Shown in pieces: positions 25,994 through 38,314 of a DNA stretch of 64,000 nucleotides; position 1 is the stretch's first letter; each line of letters begins with the position of its first letter. Under the pieces are notes generated by a model, which ran no database searches, was not told where the DNA came from, and saw nothing but the letters and a program-made list of their open reading frames with translations. Made by a program: the position numbers and the translations under genes. The stretch is from contig NZ_JACVEW010000018.1 in assembly GCF_017776525.1 (NCBI RefSeq), positions 1 to 64,000 on the forward strand, written 5' to 3'. The stretch comes from Marinobacterium alkalitolerans. GTDB taxonomy: Bacteria; Pseudomonadota; Gammaproteobacteria; Pseudomonadales; Balneatricaceae.

Positions 25994-27379
25994 ATGCTAC
26001 TGAGTATTTTTGATCTGTTTAAAGTGGGGATAGGGCCTTCGAGTTCCCATACGGTCGGCCCCATGGTGGCGGCCAACCGCTTTCTGGACGAGCTGCGCGA
26101 ACAGCAGCTGCTGAAGGGTGTCAGCCGGGTCAAGGTCGACCTCTATGGCTCACTGGCCATGACCGGCAAGGGGCACGCGACCGATGTGGCGGTTATTCTC
26201 GGGTTGCTGGGCGAGTCCCCCGAACATGTGGACCCGGATCGTGTAGAAGCGTATCTGCAGACGATCGAGCAGGATGGCGCCCTGTTGCTGGGCGGCGAGC
26301 AGTCAGTTCCGTTCCAGCGCGAGCGTGATCTGCCCTTTCATTTCGGCGAATCACTGCCCTGCCATCCCAACGGTGTCCGGTTCAGTGCCTTTGACGCAGC
26401 CGGCATCATTGCGCTGGAGCGCGTCTATTACTCCATCGGTGGCGGCTTCGTGCTCAGCGAGGCGGAAGCCGAGGCCGGTGTGGATGCGGCCGATGTCTCC
26501 CGCGAAATCCCCTATGTATTTGGCAGCAGTGCAGAGCTGCTGAACCTGTGTGAACGGGATGGCCTTTCGATTGGCGACGTGGTGCTGACCAACGAACGTG
26601 CCCGCATGGGCGATGAAAACGCGGTGAATGAGGCGGTACTGAAAATCTGGCGGGTGATGGATGCCTGCATCCGCCGAGGCTGTCAGCAGACCGGTGAACT
26701 GCCGGGTGGACTGAATGTGCGCCGCCGTGCCAACGAGCTCTACCGGGAACTGACCGAGCATCCGGAGAATGCACTGAAAGATCAGCTCACCGTGATTGAC
26801 TGGGTCAACCTCTATGCCATTGCGGTGAACGAAGAAAATGCGGCGGGCGGACGTGTGGTCACGGCGCCCACCAACGGTGCGGCCGGCGTGATTCCTGCCG
26901 TACTGGCCTATTACGACCGCTTTATACCCAACTCCAACGAGGCGGGCATCATTCAGTTCATGGCCACGGCAGCGGCCATTGGCATGCTGTACAAGACCAA
27001 CGCCTCGATCTCCGCAGCCGAGGTGGGCTGTCAGGGCGAGATCGGCGTGGCCTGCTCCATGGCAGCCGGTGCGCTCTGTGCGGTGCTGGGGGGCAGTAAT
27101 GAGCAGGTCGAGAATGCCGCTGAAATCGGCATGGAGCATAACCTGGGCCTGACCTGTGACCCGATTGGCGGACTGGTGCAGGTGCCCTGTATTGAGCGCA
27201 ACACCATGGGTGCCGTGAAAGCGATCAACGCGGCGCGGCTGGCGCTCAGGGGCGATGGCCAGCACCACGTGTCGCTGGATTCCGTGATCGAGACCATGCG
27301 CCAGACCGGGCTCGATATGCAGGACAAGTACAAGGAAACCTCGACCGGTGGCCTTGCGGTGAATGTGGTGGCCTGCTGA
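25994..27379 (+). CDS. sdaA: L-serine ammonia-lyase SdaA
   Basis: 461 aa, normal for the single-chain iron-sulphur type. N-terminal '[21 protein letters not shown]', then '[22 protein letters not shown]', '[22 protein letters not shown]', '[19 protein letters not shown]' carrying the cluster cysteines, and the C-terminal '.NVVAC' end. It converts L-serine to pyruvate and ammonia. GAGGTG lies seven bases before the ATG. First gene of sdaA-glyA-gcvH-gcvP, so serine made from glycine can be drained to pyruvate. Confidence 0.96.
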   Translation: MLLSIFDLFKVGIGPSSSHTVGPMVAANRFLDELREQQLLKGVSRVKVDLYGSLAMTGKGHATDVAVILGLLGESPEHVDPDRVEAYLQTIEQDGALLLGGEQSVPFQRERDLPFHFGESLPCHPNGVRFSAFDAAGIIALERVYYSIGGGFVLSEAEAEAGVDAADVSREIPYVFGSSAELLNLCERDGLSIGDVVLTNERARMGDENAVNEAVLKIWRVMDACIRRGCQQTGELPGGLNVRRRANELYRELTEHPENALKDQLTVIDWVNLYAIAVNEENAAGGRVVTAPTNGAAGVIPAVLAYYDRFIPNSNEAGIIQFMATAAAIGMLYKTNASISAAEVGCQGEIGVACSMAAGALCAVLGGSNEQVENAAEIGMEHNLGLTCDPIGGLVQVPCIERNTMGAVKAINAARLALRGDGQHHVSLDSVIETMRQTGLDMQDKYKETSTGGLAVNVVAC

Positions 27380-27453
27380 TGCAGGTCGGTATCCGTCCTT
27401 GCGTCGTAACGCAAGCAAACCCTCTTTGACAATAAGAAACTGAGACCGAGACC

Positions 27454-28758
27454 ATGAGCATGAGTGATCTGTACAGAAACGATAGTGTCAGTGAAGCGTT
27501 CTTTACCCGTGAACTGGCCGATGCCGATACCGCCGTTCAGGCGGCCATCACGCGTGAATTTCACCGTCAGGAAGATGGCATCGAGCTGATTGCATCGGAA
27601 AATATTGTCTCCAAGGCGGTGATGCAGGCGCAGGGCACCGAGCTGACCAACAAATACGCCGAGGGCTACGTTGGTCGCCGTTACTATGGCGGCTGTGAGT
27701 ACGTGGATGAAGTAGAAGCACTGGCGATCGAGCGTGCCAAGGCCCTGTTCGACTGTGCCTACGTTAACGTACAGCCCCATTCGGGTGCCCAGGCCAACGG
27801 TGCCGTCTTCATGGCTCTGCTGCAGCCGGGCGACACCATCATGGGCATGTCGCTGGATGCCGGCGGCCACCTGACCCACGGCGCCCGCCCGGCCCAGTCC
27901 GGCAAATGGTTCAACGCGGTCCAGTACGGCGTGGACCCGAATACCCAGCGCATCGATTACGATGCCGTCGAAGCTCAGGCGGTTGAGTCAAAGCCCAGGC
28001 TGATCATCGCCGGCGGCTCCGCGATTCCCCGTGAGCTGGACTTCAAGCGCTTCCGTGAGATCGCTGACAAGGTTGGCGCCTACCTGATGGTCGACATGGC
28101 GCATATCGCCGGTCTGATCGCCGCTGGTGTACACCCCAGCCCCCTGCCACATGCGCACGTGGTTACCACCACAACCCACAAGACCCTGCGTGGTCCGCGT
28201 GGTGGCATGGTGCTGTCGAACGATCTGGATCTGGGCAAGAAGATCAACTCGGCTGTCTTCCCCGGCCTGCAGGGCGGCCCCCTGATGCACGTGATCGCCG
28301 CCAAGGCCGTTGCCTTCGGCGAAGCGCTCAAGCCGGAGTTCAAAACCTACATCAATCAGGTGGTCACCAATGCCCGTGCACTGGCGGCAACGCTGGTGGA
28401 ACGTGGCTGTGACATCGTAACCGGTGGCACCGACACCCACCTGATGCTGGTCGACCTGCGTCCCAAGGGACTCAAAGGCAACGTCACCGAAGAATCACTG
28501 GAGCGTGCCGGCATCACCTGCAACAAGAACGGCATCCCCTTCGATCCGGAAAAACCCATGGTGACCTCGGGTATTCGCCTGGGTACCCCTGCCGGCACCA
28601 GCCGCGGGTTCGGAGAAGAGGAGTTCCGCCTGATCGGTAACCTGATCGGTGACGTGCTGGACGGCCTGGCCGAAAACCCGGAAGACAACAGCGCCGTGGA
28701 AGCGCGTGTCCGTGCAGAGGTGAAAGCCCTGTGCGACCGCTTCCCGCTGTACCGCTGA
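27454..28758 (+). CDS. glyA: Serine hydroxymethyltransferase GlyA
   Basis: 434 aa. PLP lysine motif '[19 protein letters not shown]', substrate motifs '[18 protein letters not shown]', '[18 protein letters not shown]' and '[13 protein letters not shown]'. It interconverts glycine plus methylene-tetrahydrofolate and serine. The N-terminus is about 15 residues longer than in E. coli. It lies 74 bases after sdaA and is probably part of the same transcript. Confidence 0.96.
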   Translation: MSMSDLYRNDSVSEAFFTRELADADTAVQAAITREFHRQEDGIELIASENIVSKAVMQAQGTELTNKYAEGYVGRRYYGGCEYVDEVEALAIERAKALFDCAYVNVQPHSGAQANGAVFMALLQPGDTIMGMSLDAGGHLTHGARPAQSGKWFNAVQYGVDPNTQRIDYDAVEAQAVESKPRLIIAGGSAIPRELDFKRFREIADKVGAYLMVDMAHIAGLIAAGVHPSPLPHAHVVTTTTHKTLRGPRGGMVLSNDLDLGKKINSAVFPGLQGGPLMHVIAAKAVAFGEALKPEFKTYINQVVTNARALAATLVERGCDIVTGGTDTHLMLVDLRPKGLKGNVTEESLERAGITCNKNGIPFDPEKPMVTSGIRLGTPAGTSRGFGEEEFRLIGNLIGDVLDGLAENPEDNSAVEARVRAEVKALCDRFPLYR

Positions 28759-28847
28759 TACCGGATAGAACAACCACTGAGTGACATCGGGCCAGCCACC
28801 TTCTCTGGCCTGATGCCCTAAAGCATGATGAGTCTGAGGAACACAGA

Positions 28848-29240
28848 ATGAGCAACGTACCAACAAATCTGCACTATGCCGCTTCTCACGAGTGGGTACA
28901 GGACAATGGCGACGGCACCGTGACCGTTGGCATTACCGACCATGCACAGGAGCTGCTGGGCGACGTGGTATTTGTTGAGCTGCCGGAAATCGGCCGCGAG
29001 ATCGAGCAGGGAGAAGAGTTCTCTCTGGTGGAGTCGGTCAAGGCGGCGTCCGATATCTATGCACCGGTTTCCGGTGAGGTGGTTGAAGTCAATGAAGCTC
29101 TGGAAGATGCGCCGGAAAGCGTGAACGAAGCTCCCTTCGCCGATGGCTGGATTGCCAAGGTCAAGCTGGCGGAAGGCGCGGACCTGAGCCATCTGCTGGA
29201 TGCTGCGGCGTATGAAGCCAAGGTTGCCGAAGAGGGCTGA
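28848..29240 (+). CDS. gcvH: Glycine cleavage H-protein GcvH
   Basis: 130 aa lipoyl-domain carrier. Lipoylation lysine K65 in '[18 protein letters not shown]'. It shuttles the aminomethyl group between GcvP and GcvT. It lies 89 bases after glyA; a short inverted repeat (28787-28795 with 28805-28813, eight of nine paired) lies in the gap. A strong terminator follows the gene, before gcvP. Confidence 0.96.
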   Translation: MSNVPTNLHYAASHEWVQDNGDGTVTVGITDHAQELLGDVVFVELPEIGREIEQGEEFSLVESVKAASDIYAPVSGEVVEVNEALEDAPESVNEAPFADGWIAKVKLAEGADLSHLLDAAAYEAKVAEEG

Positions 29241-29297
29241 TCGCCTTGACCGATCGGGCCGGTCTACTGGATTCCCCGATCAGCTCTTTACGCAAGT

Positions 29298-29334
29298 GCG
29301 GGGTGGTTGTCTTGACCACCCCGCTCCCTATTTT
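29298..29334 (+). terminator. Strong terminator-like hairpin between gcvH and gcvP
   Basis: Perfect 10-bp stem GCGGGGTGGT/ACCACCCCGC with a seven-base loop, then TCCCTATTTT. It lies 57 bases after the gcvH stop and about 90 before the gcvP start. Either partial termination or a separate gcvP promoter is implied. Confidence 0.8.
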
Positions 29335-29424
29335 CCGGCTACCGGTGCCAATCTCCGATAGCCGGCGAAGATGAACCAGGATTGACCCGAGGGTGGTCGA
29401 TCTTCAAGCAACAGGTTGAGCACA

Positions 29425-32310
29425 ATGGCAGTTGAAATGCGCACACTGGCCGAGCTGGAACAGCCCAGCGAATTTACGCGCCGTCATGTCGGACCGGATG
29501 CCGCTGAACAGCAAGCGATGTTGGAATCACTGGGGCTGGAGAGCCTTCAGGAACTGATCAAACAGACCGTACCGGATGCCATCCGTCTGGATGATGCGCT
29601 GGATATGGACCTGGGTGTTACCGAAGTGGCAGCACTGGCCGAGCTGAAGGCTCTGGCGAGCCGCAACAAGGTCAACAAGTCCTACATCGGCATGGGGTAT
29701 CACAACACCCTGGTACCGAATGTGATCCTGCGCAACGTGCTGGAAAATCCGGGCTGGTACACCGCCTACACGCCCTATCAGCCCGAGATTGCACAGGGCC
29801 GACTGGAAGCGCTGCTGAACTACCAGCAGATGGTGATGGACCTGACCGGCATGGACCTGGCCAACGCTTCCCTGCTGGATGAAGCCACCGCTGCGGCCGA
29901 AGCCATGACGCTGTGCAAGCGTGCCAACCGCAAGAAAAGCCGCACCTTCTTCGTGGCGGATGACGTTCACCCCCAGACCCTCGACGTGGTGAAAACCCGC
30001 GCCGAATACTTCGGTTACGACATCGTCGTTGATACGGCCGAAAAGCTGGGCGAATACGATGCCTTTGGTGTGCTGCTTCAGTACCCGGGCACCTGTGGTG
30101 ACATCACCGACATCGCCACGCTGATCGAAGCGGCCAAGTCACAGAAAGCGATGGTTGCCGTGGCGGCCGATATTCTGTCACTGGTACTGCTGAAATCACC
30201 GGGTGAACTGGGCGCCGATATCGTGCTGGGCTCTTCTCAGCGCTTCGGTGTGCCGATGGGCTTTGGTGGCCCGCATGCGGCCTTCTTCGCCGCCTCCGAA
30301 AAGCTCAAACGCTCGGTACCGGGCCGTATCATTGGCGTGTCGGTCGATGTGAAAGGCAACCAGGCACTGCGCATGGCGATGCAGACCCGTGAACAGCACA
30401 TCCGCCGTGAAAAGGCGACCTCCAACATCTGTACCGCGCAGGCGCTGCTGGCCAACATGTCCAGTTTCTACGCCGTGTACCATGGCCCTGAAGGCCTCAA
30501 GCGCATTGCCGAGCGCGTGCATCGCCTGACCGCCATTCTGGCGCTGGGTCTGAACGAGAAGGGTGTGACAACCAACGCATCCTACTTCGATACCCTCACC
30601 TTCAAGGCCGATGCCGAGGTGTACACACGCGCACTGGAGAACGGTTGCAACTTCCGCCAGCTGGATGACGGTCGTCTGGGCGTCAGCCTGGATGAAACCA
30701 CCACCGCCGCTGATGTGGCGCAGCTGTTTGACGTTATCCTGGGCGCGGATCACGGTCTGGACGTGGCGGCCATTGACGCGCGCATCACCGGCGGTGAAGC
30801 GACCGGCATTCGCGCTGATCAGCGCCGTGAAGACGCCATCCTGACGCACCCGACCTTCAATAGCTACCAGTCCGAAACCGAGATGCTGCGCTACATGAAG
30901 GCGTTGGAGAACAAGGACTACTCGCTGGCGCATGGCATGATCCCGCTGGGCTCCTGCACCATGAAGCTGAACGCGACGGCCGAGATGATCCCGGTGACCT
31001 GGCCGGAATTCGCCAACATGCATCCTTTTGCTCCGGCGGATCAGGTCAGCGGCTACCATGCCATGCTGGCACAGCTGGAAGAGCAGCTGGTGGAAATCAC
31101 CGGCTACGACAAGGTGTCGTTGCAGCCCAACTCGGGTGCTTCCGGTGAGTACGCCGGCCTGCTGGCGATCCGCAAGTATCACGAGTCCATTGGCGAGGGA
31201 CACCGCAATGTCTGCCTGATCCCCTCCTCGGCTCACGGTACCAACCCGGCGTCAGCCGCCATGATGGACATGAAGGTCGTTGTGACCGCCTGTGACGAAC
31301 AGGGTAACGTGGACATCACCGATCTGGCCGAAAAAGCCGAACAGCATGCGGACGAGCTGTCCTGTCTGATGATCACCTACCCGTCCACCCACGGGGTGTA
31401 CGAGGAAGACATCATCGAGATCTGCCAGATCATTCACAAGTTCGGTGGTCAGGTGTATATGGATGGTGCCAACATGAACGCACAGGTAGGCATCGCCAAG
31501 CCCGGCCTGATCGGTTCTGACGTGTCACACCTGAACCTGCACAAGACCTTCGCCATTCCGCATGGCGGTGGTGGCCCGGGTATGGGGCCGATCGGCGTTA
31601 AGAGCCACCTGGCGCCCTTCCTGTCCAGCCACAAGGTCAGCCCCGTTGAGGGTGTGAATCCGGAGAACGGAGCAGTTGCGGCTGCGCCTTTCGGCTCCGC
31701 TTCCATTCTGCCGATCACCTGGATGTACAACCGCATGCTGGGCAAAGACGGCCTCAAGCGTTCCACCGAGGTGGCGATTCTGAACGCGAACTACCTGACC
31801 GAGCGTCTGTCCGAGCACTTCCCGGTGCTCTACCGCGGTCGCAACAACAAGGTAGCGCACGAGTGCATCGTCGATATCCGTCCGCTCAAGGATGCAACCG
31901 GCGTGACTGAAGAAGACATTGCCAAGCGTCTGATGGACTACGGTTTCCACGCGCCGACCATGTCCTTCCCGGTTGCCGGTACGTTGATGGTCGAGCCGAC
32001 CGAGTCCGAGTCCAAGGCCGAGCTGGATCGCTTCGTGGAAGCGATGGCGAAGATCAAGGGCGAGATCGAGCGAGTACAGAACGGTGAGTGGACACTGGAG
32101 CAGAGCCCGCTGCGTCACGCGCCACACACACAGGCGGATCTGACCGACCCGGAGTGGAATCGCGCCTACTCCCGCGAGGAAGCGGTGTTCCCGACGGCAC
32201 ATACCCGTGCCAGCAAGTTCTGGCCCACCACCAACCGTATCGACAACGTATACGGGGACCGGAACTTCATCTGCTCCTGCCCGAGCATCGAGTCCTATCA
32301 GGAAGACTGA
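29425..32310 (+). CDS. gcvP: Glycine dehydrogenase (decarboxylating) GcvP
   Basis: 961 aa from the ATG at 29425; a TTG three codons earlier is less likely. Single-chain P-protein: N-terminal half '[17 protein letters not shown]', '[16 protein letters not shown]'; C-terminal PLP domain with lysine motif '[20 protein letters not shown]'. It decarboxylates glycine and loads the aminomethyl group onto GcvH. It is set apart from gcvH by a terminator-like hairpin and a second inverted repeat (CCGGCTA 29335-29341 / TAGCCGG 29359-29365), so it may have its own promoter. Confidence 0.97.
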   Translation: MAVEMRTLAELEQPSEFTRRHVGPDAAEQQAMLESLGLESLQELIKQTVPDAIRLDDALDMDLGVTEVAALAELKALASRNKVNKSYIGMGYHNTLVPNVILRNVLENPGWYTAYTPYQPEIAQGRLEALLNYQQMVMDLTGMDLANASLLDEATAAAEAMTLCKRANRKKSRTFFVADDVHPQTLDVVKTRAEYFGYDIVVDTAEKLGEYDAFGVLLQYPGTCGDITDIATLIEAAKSQKAMVAVAADILSLVLLKSPGELGADIVLGSSQRFGVPMGFGGPHAAFFAASEKLKRSVPGRIIGVSVDVKGNQALRMAMQTREQHIRREKATSNICTAQALLANMSSFYAVYHGPEGLKRIAERVHRLTAILALGLNEKGVTTNASYFDTLTFKADAEVYTRALENGCNFRQLDDGRLGVSLDETTTAADVAQLFDVILGADHGLDVAAIDARITGGEATGIRADQRREDAILTHPTFNSYQSETEMLRYMKALENKDYSLAHGMIPLGSCTMKLNATAEMIPVTWPEFANMHPFAPADQVSGYHAMLAQLEEQLVEITGYDKVSLQPNSGASGEYAGLLAIRKYHESIGEGHRNVCLIPSSAHGTNPASAAMMDMKVVVTACDEQGNVDITDLAEKAEQHADELSCLMITYPSTHGVYEEDIIEICQIIHKFGGQVYMDGANMNAQVGIAKPGLIGSDVSHLNLHKTFAIPHGGGGPGMGPIGVKSHLAPFLSSHKVSPVEGVNPENGAVAAAPFGSASILPITWMYNRMLGKDGLKRSTEVAILNANYLTERLSEHFPVLYRGRNNKVAHECIVDIRPLKDATGVTEEDIAKRLMDYGFHAPTMSFPVAGTLMVEPTESESKAELDRFVEAMAKIKGEIERVQNGEWTLEQSPLRHAPHTQADLTDPEWNRAYSREEAVFPTAHTRASKFWPTTNRIDNVYGDRNFICSCPSIESYQED

Positions 32311-32370
32311 TCGACGGCCGGTCTCTCACAAGGGAGGCCGGCGTTGATGGCAACCTGAGGTACTGAACCA

Positions 32371-32404
32371 AAACCCTGCCATCTGAGCAGGGTTTTTCGT
32401 TTTC
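32371..32404 (+). terminator. Terminator of the gcv operon
   Basis: Stem AAACCCTGC/GCAGGGTTT with a seven-base loop, then TTCGTTTT. It lies 60 bases past the gcvP stop. Confidence 0.88.
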
Positions 32405-32465
32405 AGGGGGAGGAAAAAACCGCTTTTGGAAAGGCGCTCCGAGGCTGTTTTCAGGAACCCCGGAA

Positions 32466-32492
32466 ACAAAAAAGCCCCGCTTTTGCGAGGCT
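32466..32492 (-). terminator. Terminator of tRNA-Phe
   Basis: On the minus strand AGCCTCGC/GCGGGGCT (one G-U pair) with loop AAAA, followed by TTTTTTG. It begins about 15 bases past the tRNA 3' end. Confidence 0.85.
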
Positions 32493-32506
32493 CTTTTGAG
32501 GAATTT

Positions 32507-32582
32507 TGGTGCCCAGAGGCGGAATCGAACCACCGACACGGGGATTTTCAATCCCCTGCTCTACCGACTGAGCTATCTGGGC
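32507..32582 (-). tRNA. tRNA-Phe (anticodon GAA)
   Basis: 76 bases with encoded CCA. Acceptor GCCCAGA, D arm with AGCTCAGTCGGTAGAGC, anticodon stem GGGGA and loop containing GAA, T arm GGTTCGATTCC. Minus strand, followed by its own terminator. The remaining bases of 32311-32636 hold only this gene and two terminators. Confidence 0.97.
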
Positions 32583-32636
32583 AACGGGGGCGTATTAAAC
32601 CGGAAACCCCCTGAACGGTCAAGCATTAATTGGAAT

Positions 32637-32909
32637 TTATTTTTCCGGCGGCACGTAGCCTTCAGCCTTGTCGTAATCTTCGCCGGACAGGAACTTCTCC
32701 ATCTCCTGCTGCAGGTACTTGCGGCTGTCCGGATCCATCAGGTTCAGGTGCTTTTCGTTGATCAGCATGGTCTGATGATCGGTCCATTCCTGCCAGGCTT
32801 TCTTGGACACGTTGTCGTAAATGTTCTGGCCCAGTTCGCCGGGATAGGGCGGGCGGTCCAGTCCTTCCAGTTCCTGTTTGTACTTGCGGCAGAAAACAGT
32901 GCGTGTCAT
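32637..32909 (-). CDS. yggX: YggX iron-trafficking / oxidative damage protection protein
   Basis: 90 aa, typical length. Conserved '[28 protein letters not shown]' with the reactive Cys7, and '[23 protein letters not shown]'. The family protects iron-sulphur proteins from oxidative damage and may carry Fe(II). It is 14 bases after mutY, the same pairing as in E. coli; MutY itself is an iron-sulphur protein. Confidence 0.96.
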   Translation of the reverse strand: MTRTVFCRKYKQELEGLDRPPYPGELGQNIYDNVSKKAWQEWTDHQTMLINEKHLNLMDPDSRKYLQQEMEKFLSGEDYDKAEGYVPPEK

Positions 32910-32923
32910 GTCGATCTCCGGTG

Positions 32924-33967
32924 TCAGCTGGCATAGCGTTCAAGCAGTCGCTTGACCGGGGCTGCCAGACCAATATTTGCAGGTTGGTCCACGTTATACC
33001 AGAGTGATGGCGCCCCTTCCATGACAGAGTTTGTAGGGTCTTTCGGGGTGACTCTGGCTGGCGTGATGTCCAGATGGTAGTGGCTGAAGGTGTGTCTTAA
33101 CGGCTCCAGCACCTCGGTGGCGGACTCGTCCAGCGTCAGTCCGAGCGTGGCCGTTGCGTCGCGCAGGTCTGCTACTTCCGGCAGGCTCCACAAGCCGCCC
33201 CAGATGCCACTGGGCGGGCGCTGCTGCAGCAGGACTTCCCCCTGCTCGTTTTGAATCAACAGCATCAACGTCTGTTTCACCGGCAGCACCTTTTTGGGCC
33301 GGGGTGAGGGCAGGCGGTCGGTCAGGTTCAGGGCGCGCGCCTCACAGGCTGCCTGCAGCGGGCAGAGCAGGCAGCTCGGCTTGCTGCGGGTGCAGAGCGT
33401 TGCGCCCAGGTCCATCATCGCCTGGGTGTAGTCGCCCACCCGCTGGTGCGGGGTGTTGCGCTCGGCCAGTGCCCAGAGCTCCTTCATGACAGCCGGTGCC
33501 CCGGGCCAGCCTTCCACGGCATAAAAGCGGGCCAGCACCCGTTTCACGTTGCCATCGAGGATGGCGGCGCGCTGACCGGTGGCAATGGAGATAATGGCCC
33601 CCGCGGTGGAGCGGCCGATGCCCGGCAGGGCTTCCATCGCTTCCAGGGTTTGCGGGAACTGTCCGTCCAGCTCTTCGCTGACGATGCGGGCCGTTTTGTG
33701 CAGGTTGCGGGCGCGGGCGTAGTAGCCCAGCCCGGTCCAGAGGTGCAGTACCTCGTCCTGCTCGGCTTCCGCCAGGTCATGCACGGTGGGGAAGCGTTCG
33801 ACAAAGCGCTGGAAGTAGGGGATCACCGTTTTCACCTGGGTCTGCTGCAGCATGATCTCGGAGATCCAGGTGAAGTAGGCGGTCTTTTCGGCCTGCCAGG
33901 GCAGGTCATGGCGGCCGTGCCGGTCAAACCACTCCAGCACGGCGGTGTGGAACTGCTCGGGTGTCAT
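32924..33967 (-). CDS. mutY: Adenine DNA glycosylase MutY
   Basis: 347 aa. Catalytic region '[19 protein letters not shown]', helix-hairpin-helix '[21 protein letters not shown]', iron-sulphur cluster cysteines '[17 protein letters not shown]', and a C-terminal NUDIX-like domain (about 225-345) that recognises 8-oxoG. It removes A mispaired with 8-oxoguanine. It overlaps the asmA stop by four bases and is followed closely by yggX. Confidence 0.96.
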   Translation of the reverse strand: MTPEQFHTAVLEWFDRHGRHDLPWQAEKTAYFTWISEIMLQQTQVKTVIPYFQRFVERFPTVHDLAEAEQDEVLHLWTGLGYYARARNLHKTARIVSEELDGQFPQTLEAMEALPGIGRSTAGAIISIATGQRAAILDGNVKRVLARFYAVEGWPGAPAVMKELWALAERNTPHQRVGDYTQAMMDLGATLCTRSKPSCLLCPLQAACEARALNLTDRLPSPRPKKVLPVKQTLMLLIQNEQGEVLLQQRPPSGIWGGLWSLPEVADLRDATATLGLTLDESATEVLEPLRHTFSHYHLDITPARVTPKDPTNSVMEGAPSLWYNVDQPANIGLAAPVKRLLERYAS

Positions 33968-36117
33968 TGACCGAACAGCCCCTTAAGTACCTTGCCGGCA
34001 CCTTCGTCACCCAGTTTTTCCTTCAGCTTGTCGCCCAGTTTTTCGCTGACCTTCTCTTCCACCTTGCGCTTGGCTTCGGCCTTGATGATGTCAGAAATAA
34101 AGCTGGTATCCAGACGGCACAGCTTGGCCGGCTCGTCGTAGAAGCTGCCCTTGCAGTTGACGGGCACTTCAACGCCTTCCAGTCGGTTGTTGACCGAGCA
34201 GCTCTGGTTGAACAGATCGTCTTCCAGCGTGGCGCCGATGCGATAATCCAGCGTCTGTTGCGGCAGGTTGACGCTGCCGCGACCGGCGACGCTCATGGCA
34301 TCGAGCTTGGCGCTGAGGTCCTGATTGCTGACCACGCCGTTACGCATGTTGAAGTTGGCGCTCAGGTCGGCGAAGGGGGTGGTCTTGTCTACCTGCTCCG
34401 CATTGATCCAGAGGGCTGACAGGTTGTTGATGCCCTGACACATGGACTGGGCCGCATCGATGCCCTTGATCAGACCCTCTGCCATCTGCAGGTTGGCCGT
34501 ACCGTTGAGCGAGTTGACCCAGGCGTGGATCGACTGGCCGCTCATGCTCAGGTCCGCCTTGGCGCTGAACTTGCCGGCCAGGGTGTCGTTGTCAGCCAGT
34601 GTTTTCAGTACCTTGCCCACTTCCACGTTGGTGACCTGCTTGCTGAGGCTCAGGTTCAGCGGTGCCTTGCGGGCGTCGATGCGTGCGGTGGCATTTACCT
34701 TGCCGTCGAACGCCTGAGTGGTAAAACGGGTCAGCTGGATCAGGCCGCCGCTGGCGGTCAGGCTCAGGCCCGGCTGGCCCATCTGGATACCGCTGACAGT
34801 CAGGCTGTCCAGATCCAGATCGGCGCTGAGGTTAAGTGCGCGCAGCGGCTCCAGCGGAATGATCTCATCCTTGGGCCAGCCTTTTTGAGCACTTTGCTTG
34901 TCTGCAGAAGCAGCGCCGTTGCCGCCATTGGAGCTGCCTTCAGCGGCAGGCGGCAGGTAGCGGTCGGCGTCCAGCGCACCGCCTTTCAACTTGATGGCCA
35001 GGGCCTGAGATGCCAGCACCACGGAGGCTTCGCCGTTGAAGCGGGTGTCATCCAGCTGCAAGCTCAGGGGCTTGAGCTGCAGCGTGCCGGCGGGGCCGCC
35101 CAGTGTGGTGTTGAAGGCGATGGCGGTCAGCGCATCGCTGTCGGCGGTGGCCGGTGCTGTCTGGCCCAGACTGGTCAGCAACTGCTTCAGGTTGAAGGTG
35201 TTGCTGCTCAGCTGGCCGCTGAGTTCGGGCTGGGCAAAGTTGCGCAGGCCCAGCTCGCCCTTGATGCTGAGCGGGTCGGCGTTGAGCGTCAGGTCCGTCA
35301 GGCTGACCTGCTGTTCGTTCAGCTGGGCATCCACATCGGCCCCCAGCTCGAAGGTGAGCGGCGCGGGCAGGGCGGCCCCCTCGATCAGTTCAAGGCGGGT
35401 ATTCAGCCCGTCCAGACGGTAGCGGTTGGCGCCAAGGTTGAGCGTAATGTCGGTACTCAGTTGTGCCTGGCTGCTGAGCTGGAGTTCATCGCCGATGAAC
35501 TGGCGCAGGGCAAAGGCCAGCTCCAGCGGGAAGGCGCTTTCGGTGCTGATGCGACCGGAGGTCAGGTTCAGCTCGCTCAGCTCGACACGGCTGTTGTTGC
35601 TCTGGTCGGTAAAGGTGAGGGCGGCGTTGCGCACCTCAACGGCTTCGATATCGATGCCCAGTTCGGAGCTGCCGTCACGAGGTGTCGATTCGCCTGCAGT
35701 AGAATCGGCTGCACCCGCGTCTGCGGTTGCACTGGCCGGACTCCAGTTGTTGCTGCCGTCAGCCGCCTGCACCAGATCCAGCGTCAGGCCATCGACCAGT
35801 ACACGGTTCATCTGTACCTGGCCGGTAAACAGGGCCGGGATGCTGAGTGACACTTCGGCCCGTTGCAGACGGCCAAGTTGAGGCTTTTCCGGGTAGCCGA
35901 CGCCAACGGCGTTCAGCTCCAGTGCCAGCCAGGGATAGATGGACCAGCCGATATCACCCTCGATCTGCAACTCGATGCCGGCCTGTTCCAGTGCCGCAGT
36001 GCGGATGTCGTCCTTGTAGTCGTTGGGGTCGATCAGCGTTACAACGGCGGCCAGTGCGATACCGGCCAGCACGATCAGTCCCAGCAAAAGGGCGATGATC
36101 AGTTTGAGTGCTTTCAT
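33964..36117 (-). CDS. asmA: AsmA-family protein
   Basis: 717 aa. N-terminal membrane anchor about 5-27 ('[21 protein letters not shown]') followed by a long beta-rich periplasmic body. AsmA signatures '[39 protein letters not shown]' near the start and '[43 protein letters not shown]' near the end. AsmA-like proteins are thought to move phospholipids across the periplasm. asmA-mutY-yggX divergent from hisB is the Pseudomonas arrangement. A Ser/Gly/Asn-rich stretch lies about residues 385-400. Confidence 0.9.
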   Translation of the reverse strand: MKALKLIIALLLGLIVLAGIALAAVVTLIDPNDYKDDIRTAALEQAGIELQIEGDIGWSIYPWLALELNAVGVGYPEKPQLGRLQRAEVSLSIPALFTGQVQMNRVLVDGLTLDLVQAADGSNNWSPASATADAGAADSTAGESTPRDGSSELGIDIEAVEVRNAALTFTDQSNNSRVELSELNLTSGRISTESAFPLELAFALRQFIGDELQLSSQAQLSTDITLNLGANRYRLDGLNTRLELIEGAALPAPLTFELGADVDAQLNEQQVSLTDLTLNADPLSIKGELGLRNFAQPELSGQLSSNTFNLKQLLTSLGQTAPATADSDALTAIAFNTTLGGPAGTLQLKPLSLQLDDTRFNGEASVVLASQALAIKLKGGALDADRYLPPAAEGSSNGGNGAASADKQSAQKGWPKDEIIPLEPLRALNLSADLDLDSLTVSGIQMGQPGLSLTASGGLIQLTRFTTQAFDGKVNATARIDARKAPLNLSLSKQVTNVEVGKVLKTLADNDTLAGKFSAKADLSMSGQSIHAWVNSLNGTANLQMAEGLIKGIDAAQSMCQGINNLSALWINAEQVDKTTPFADLSANFNMRNGVVSNQDLSAKLDAMSVAGRGSVNLPQQTLDYRIGATLEDDLFNQSCSVNNRLEGVEVPVNCKGSFYDEPAKLCRLDTSFISDIIKAEAKRKVEEKVSEKLGDKLKEKLGDEGAGKVLKGLFGQ

Positions 36118-36266
36118 AAATGGTCCCTTTGATTCCCTGCACGTGACATATGTGGCTGAGTATAGCGGATCTGCAGACAGGATTGTGATGACGGCGGATG
36201 AACCTGCCGTTAAGGCCCGGTTGGATGTATAATGACCGTTTTCGTAAACCCCAGGCGGAGAGAGAG

Positions 36267-36860
36267 ATGGCCGAGCGTAAAGCCCAGGTAACCCGCAACA
36301 CGCTGGAAACCCAGATCACTGTTGCAGTCAACCTTGATGGCACCGGGCAGCTGGATGTGGATACCGGTGTACCTTTTCTGGATCACATGCTGGATCAAAT
36401 TGCCCGACACGGCCTGATCGATCTGGAAATCAGCGCGATTGGTGACCTGCACATTGACGACCATCACACGGTGGAAGATATCGGCATTACGCTGGGTCAG
36501 GCGTTCAAACAGGCGGTGGGCGACAAGAAGGGCATCTACCGTTACGGCCACGCCTATGTGCCGCTGGATGAAGCCCTGTCCCGCGTGGTGATCGACTTCT
36601 CCGGTCGTCCCGGTCTGGAGATGGACGTGGAATTCACCCGTGGTCGTGTTGGCAACTTCGATGTGGACCTGTTCTCGGAGTTCTTCCACGGCTTCGTCAA
36701 CCATGCCATGGTGACGCTGCATATCGACAACCTGAAGGGCAAGAACACCCATCACCAGGCGGAAACCATCTTCAAGGCGTTCGGTCGTGCCCTGCGCATG
36801 GCGTTGACCGTTGATGAACGGGCCGCTGACATCATGCCGTCCACCAAGGGGTGCCTCTAA
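36267..36860 (+). CDS. hisB: Imidazoleglycerol-phosphate dehydratase HisB
   Basis: 197 aa, the monofunctional form, from the ATG at 36267 preceded by GGCGGAGAG. The longer frame upstream runs through the promoter region. Metal-binding motifs '[20 protein letters not shown]', '[17 protein letters not shown]' and '[15 protein letters not shown]'. Sixth step of histidine synthesis. A TATAAT at 36228-36233 may be its -10. Starts the hisBHAF operon. Confidence 0.96.
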   Translation: MAERKAQVTRNTLETQITVAVNLDGTGQLDVDTGVPFLDHMLDQIARHGLIDLEISAIGDLHIDDHHTVEDIGITLGQAFKQAVGDKKGIYRYGHAYVPLDEALSRVVIDFSGRPGLEMDVEFTRGRVGNFDVDLFSEFFHGFVNHAMVTLHIDNLKGKNTHHQAETIFKAFGRALRMALTVDERAADIMPSTKGCL

Positions 36861-36863
36861 GCC

Positions 36864-37511
36864 ATGAGCAGTATCGCAGTCATCGACTACGGCATGGGCA
36901 ACCTGCACTCGGTTGCCAAGGCGCTGGAGCATGTACAGCCCGGCGTGGAAGTGCGTGTGACCGCTGACCCTGAACAGGTACGCAGTGCCGACCGGGTGCT
37001 GCTGCCCGGGGTAGGGGCTATCCGCGACTGCATGGCCGAAATCCGCCGTTTGGGCGTGGATGCGGAAGTGCGTGAAGCGATCGCCTCCGGCAAGCCGTTT
37101 CTGGGCATTTGTGTGGGCTATCAGGCACTGATGGAGTTTTCCGAGGAAAACAACGGTGTCGATTGTCTGAGCGAATTCGAAGGGCGAGTGAACTTCTTCG
37201 GCGATGAGCTCAAGGATGCAGACGGCGAGCGCCTGAAGGTGCCGCATATGGGCTGGAACCAGGTCTACCAGACCCAGGACCATCCGCTGTGGGCCAATAT
37301 CGAAGATGGCAGCCGCTTCTACTTCGTACACAGTTACTACGTGAAGGCGAAACAGCGCGAGCTGGTGGCCGCAACCTGCAACTACGGTGTCGATTTCGAC
37401 GTGGCCATTGCCCGCGATAACGTCTTTGCCGTGCAGTTCCACCCGGAGAAAAGCCAGAAGGTGGGTCTGCAGCTGTTGCAGAACTTCCTCAACTGGAACG
37501 GCCAGCCTTGA
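36864..37511 (+). CDS. hisH: Imidazole glycerol phosphate synthase glutaminase subunit HisH
   Basis: 215 aa class I glutamine amidotransferase. Nucleophile Cys83 in '[11 protein letters not shown]', His in '[13 protein letters not shown]' and the following Glu. It feeds ammonia to HisF. Three bases after hisB. Confidence 0.95.
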   Translation: MSSIAVIDYGMGNLHSVAKALEHVQPGVEVRVTADPEQVRSADRVLLPGVGAIRDCMAEIRRLGVDAEVREAIASGKPFLGICVGYQALMEFSEENNGVDCLSEFEGRVNFFGDELKDADGERLKVPHMGWNQVYQTQDHPLWANIEDGSRFYFVHSYYVKAKQRELVAATCNYGVDFDVAIARDNVFAVQFHPEKSQKVGLQLLQNFLNWNGQP

Positions 37512-37562
37512 GTTCAAACATTTGCCCGACAATTTTAAAGACTGATTCCGGATTCAACCCTT

Positions 37563-38303
37563 ATGCTGATTATTCCCGCGATTGACCTCAAAGATGGTGC
37601 CTGTGTCCGCCTGCGTCAGGGCCGCATGGATGACTCCACCGTATTTTCCGACAACCCGGTCGAAATGGCTGCCAAGTGGGTCGAGGCCGGTTGCCGCCGT
37701 CTGCACCTGGTTGACCTCAACGGCGCCTTTGCCGGTGAGCCGGTAAACGGCGAGATCGTTAAAAAGATTGCCGAAGCCTACCCGGATCTGCCGATTCAGA
37801 TCGGTGGTGGCATCCGCTCTGCCGAAATCATCCAGGCTTACCTGGATGCAGGTGTTGAGTACGTCATCATCGGCACCAAGGCAGTGAAAGAGCCCGACTT
37901 CGTTACTGAAATGTGCAAACGCTTCCCGGGCCACATCATTGTGGGTCTGGATGCTCAGGACGGTTACGTCGCAATTGACGGCTGGGCCGAAGTCACCGAC
38001 GTGAAAGCAGTGGATCTGGCCAAGCGCTTCAAGAACGATGGCGTCAGCGCCATTGTCTACACCGATATCAGCCGTGACGGCATGATGCAGGGCGTGAATG
38101 TGGACGCTACGGTCGAGCTGGCCCGTGAAGCAGGTATCCCGGTGATCGCCTCTGGCGGCGTGACCAACATCGACGATATCAAGGCACTGGCGGAAGTGGC
38201 CGATCAGGGCATTCTGGGTGCCATCACCGGCCGTGCCATCTATGAGGGTACGCTGGACGTAGCCGAAGCTCAGACCCTGAGCGACGAGCTGACCGCCAAG
38301 TAA
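37563..38303 (+). CDS. hisA: ProFAR isomerase HisA
   Basis: 246 aa beta/alpha barrel. Catalytic Asp8 in '[10 protein letters not shown]', 'IQIGGGIRS', '[12 protein letters not shown]' with the second catalytic Asp, and '[12 protein letters not shown]'. Fourth step of histidine synthesis. 51 bases after hisH. Confidence 0.96.
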   Translation: MLIIPAIDLKDGACVRLRQGRMDDSTVFSDNPVEMAAKWVEAGCRRLHLVDLNGAFAGEPVNGEIVKKIAEAYPDLPIQIGGGIRSAEIIQAYLDAGVEYVIIGTKAVKEPDFVTEMCKRFPGHIIVGLDAQDGYVAIDGWAEVTDVKAVDLAKRFKNDGVSAIVYTDISRDGMMQGVNVDATVELAREAGIPVIASGGVTNIDDIKALAEVADQGILGAITGRAIYEGTLDVAEAQTLSDELTAK

Positions 38304-38314
38304 GAGGACCGGAT

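Noticed and set aside
34525..35850. Long antisense frame over asmA; similar ones at 6968-8227, 16321-17265, 26351-27418, 30196-31236, 36210-37532 and 40286-41764
   Set aside because: All lie opposite well-supported genes in the mirror frame and show low-complexity His/Gln/Val-rich composition typical of shadow frames.
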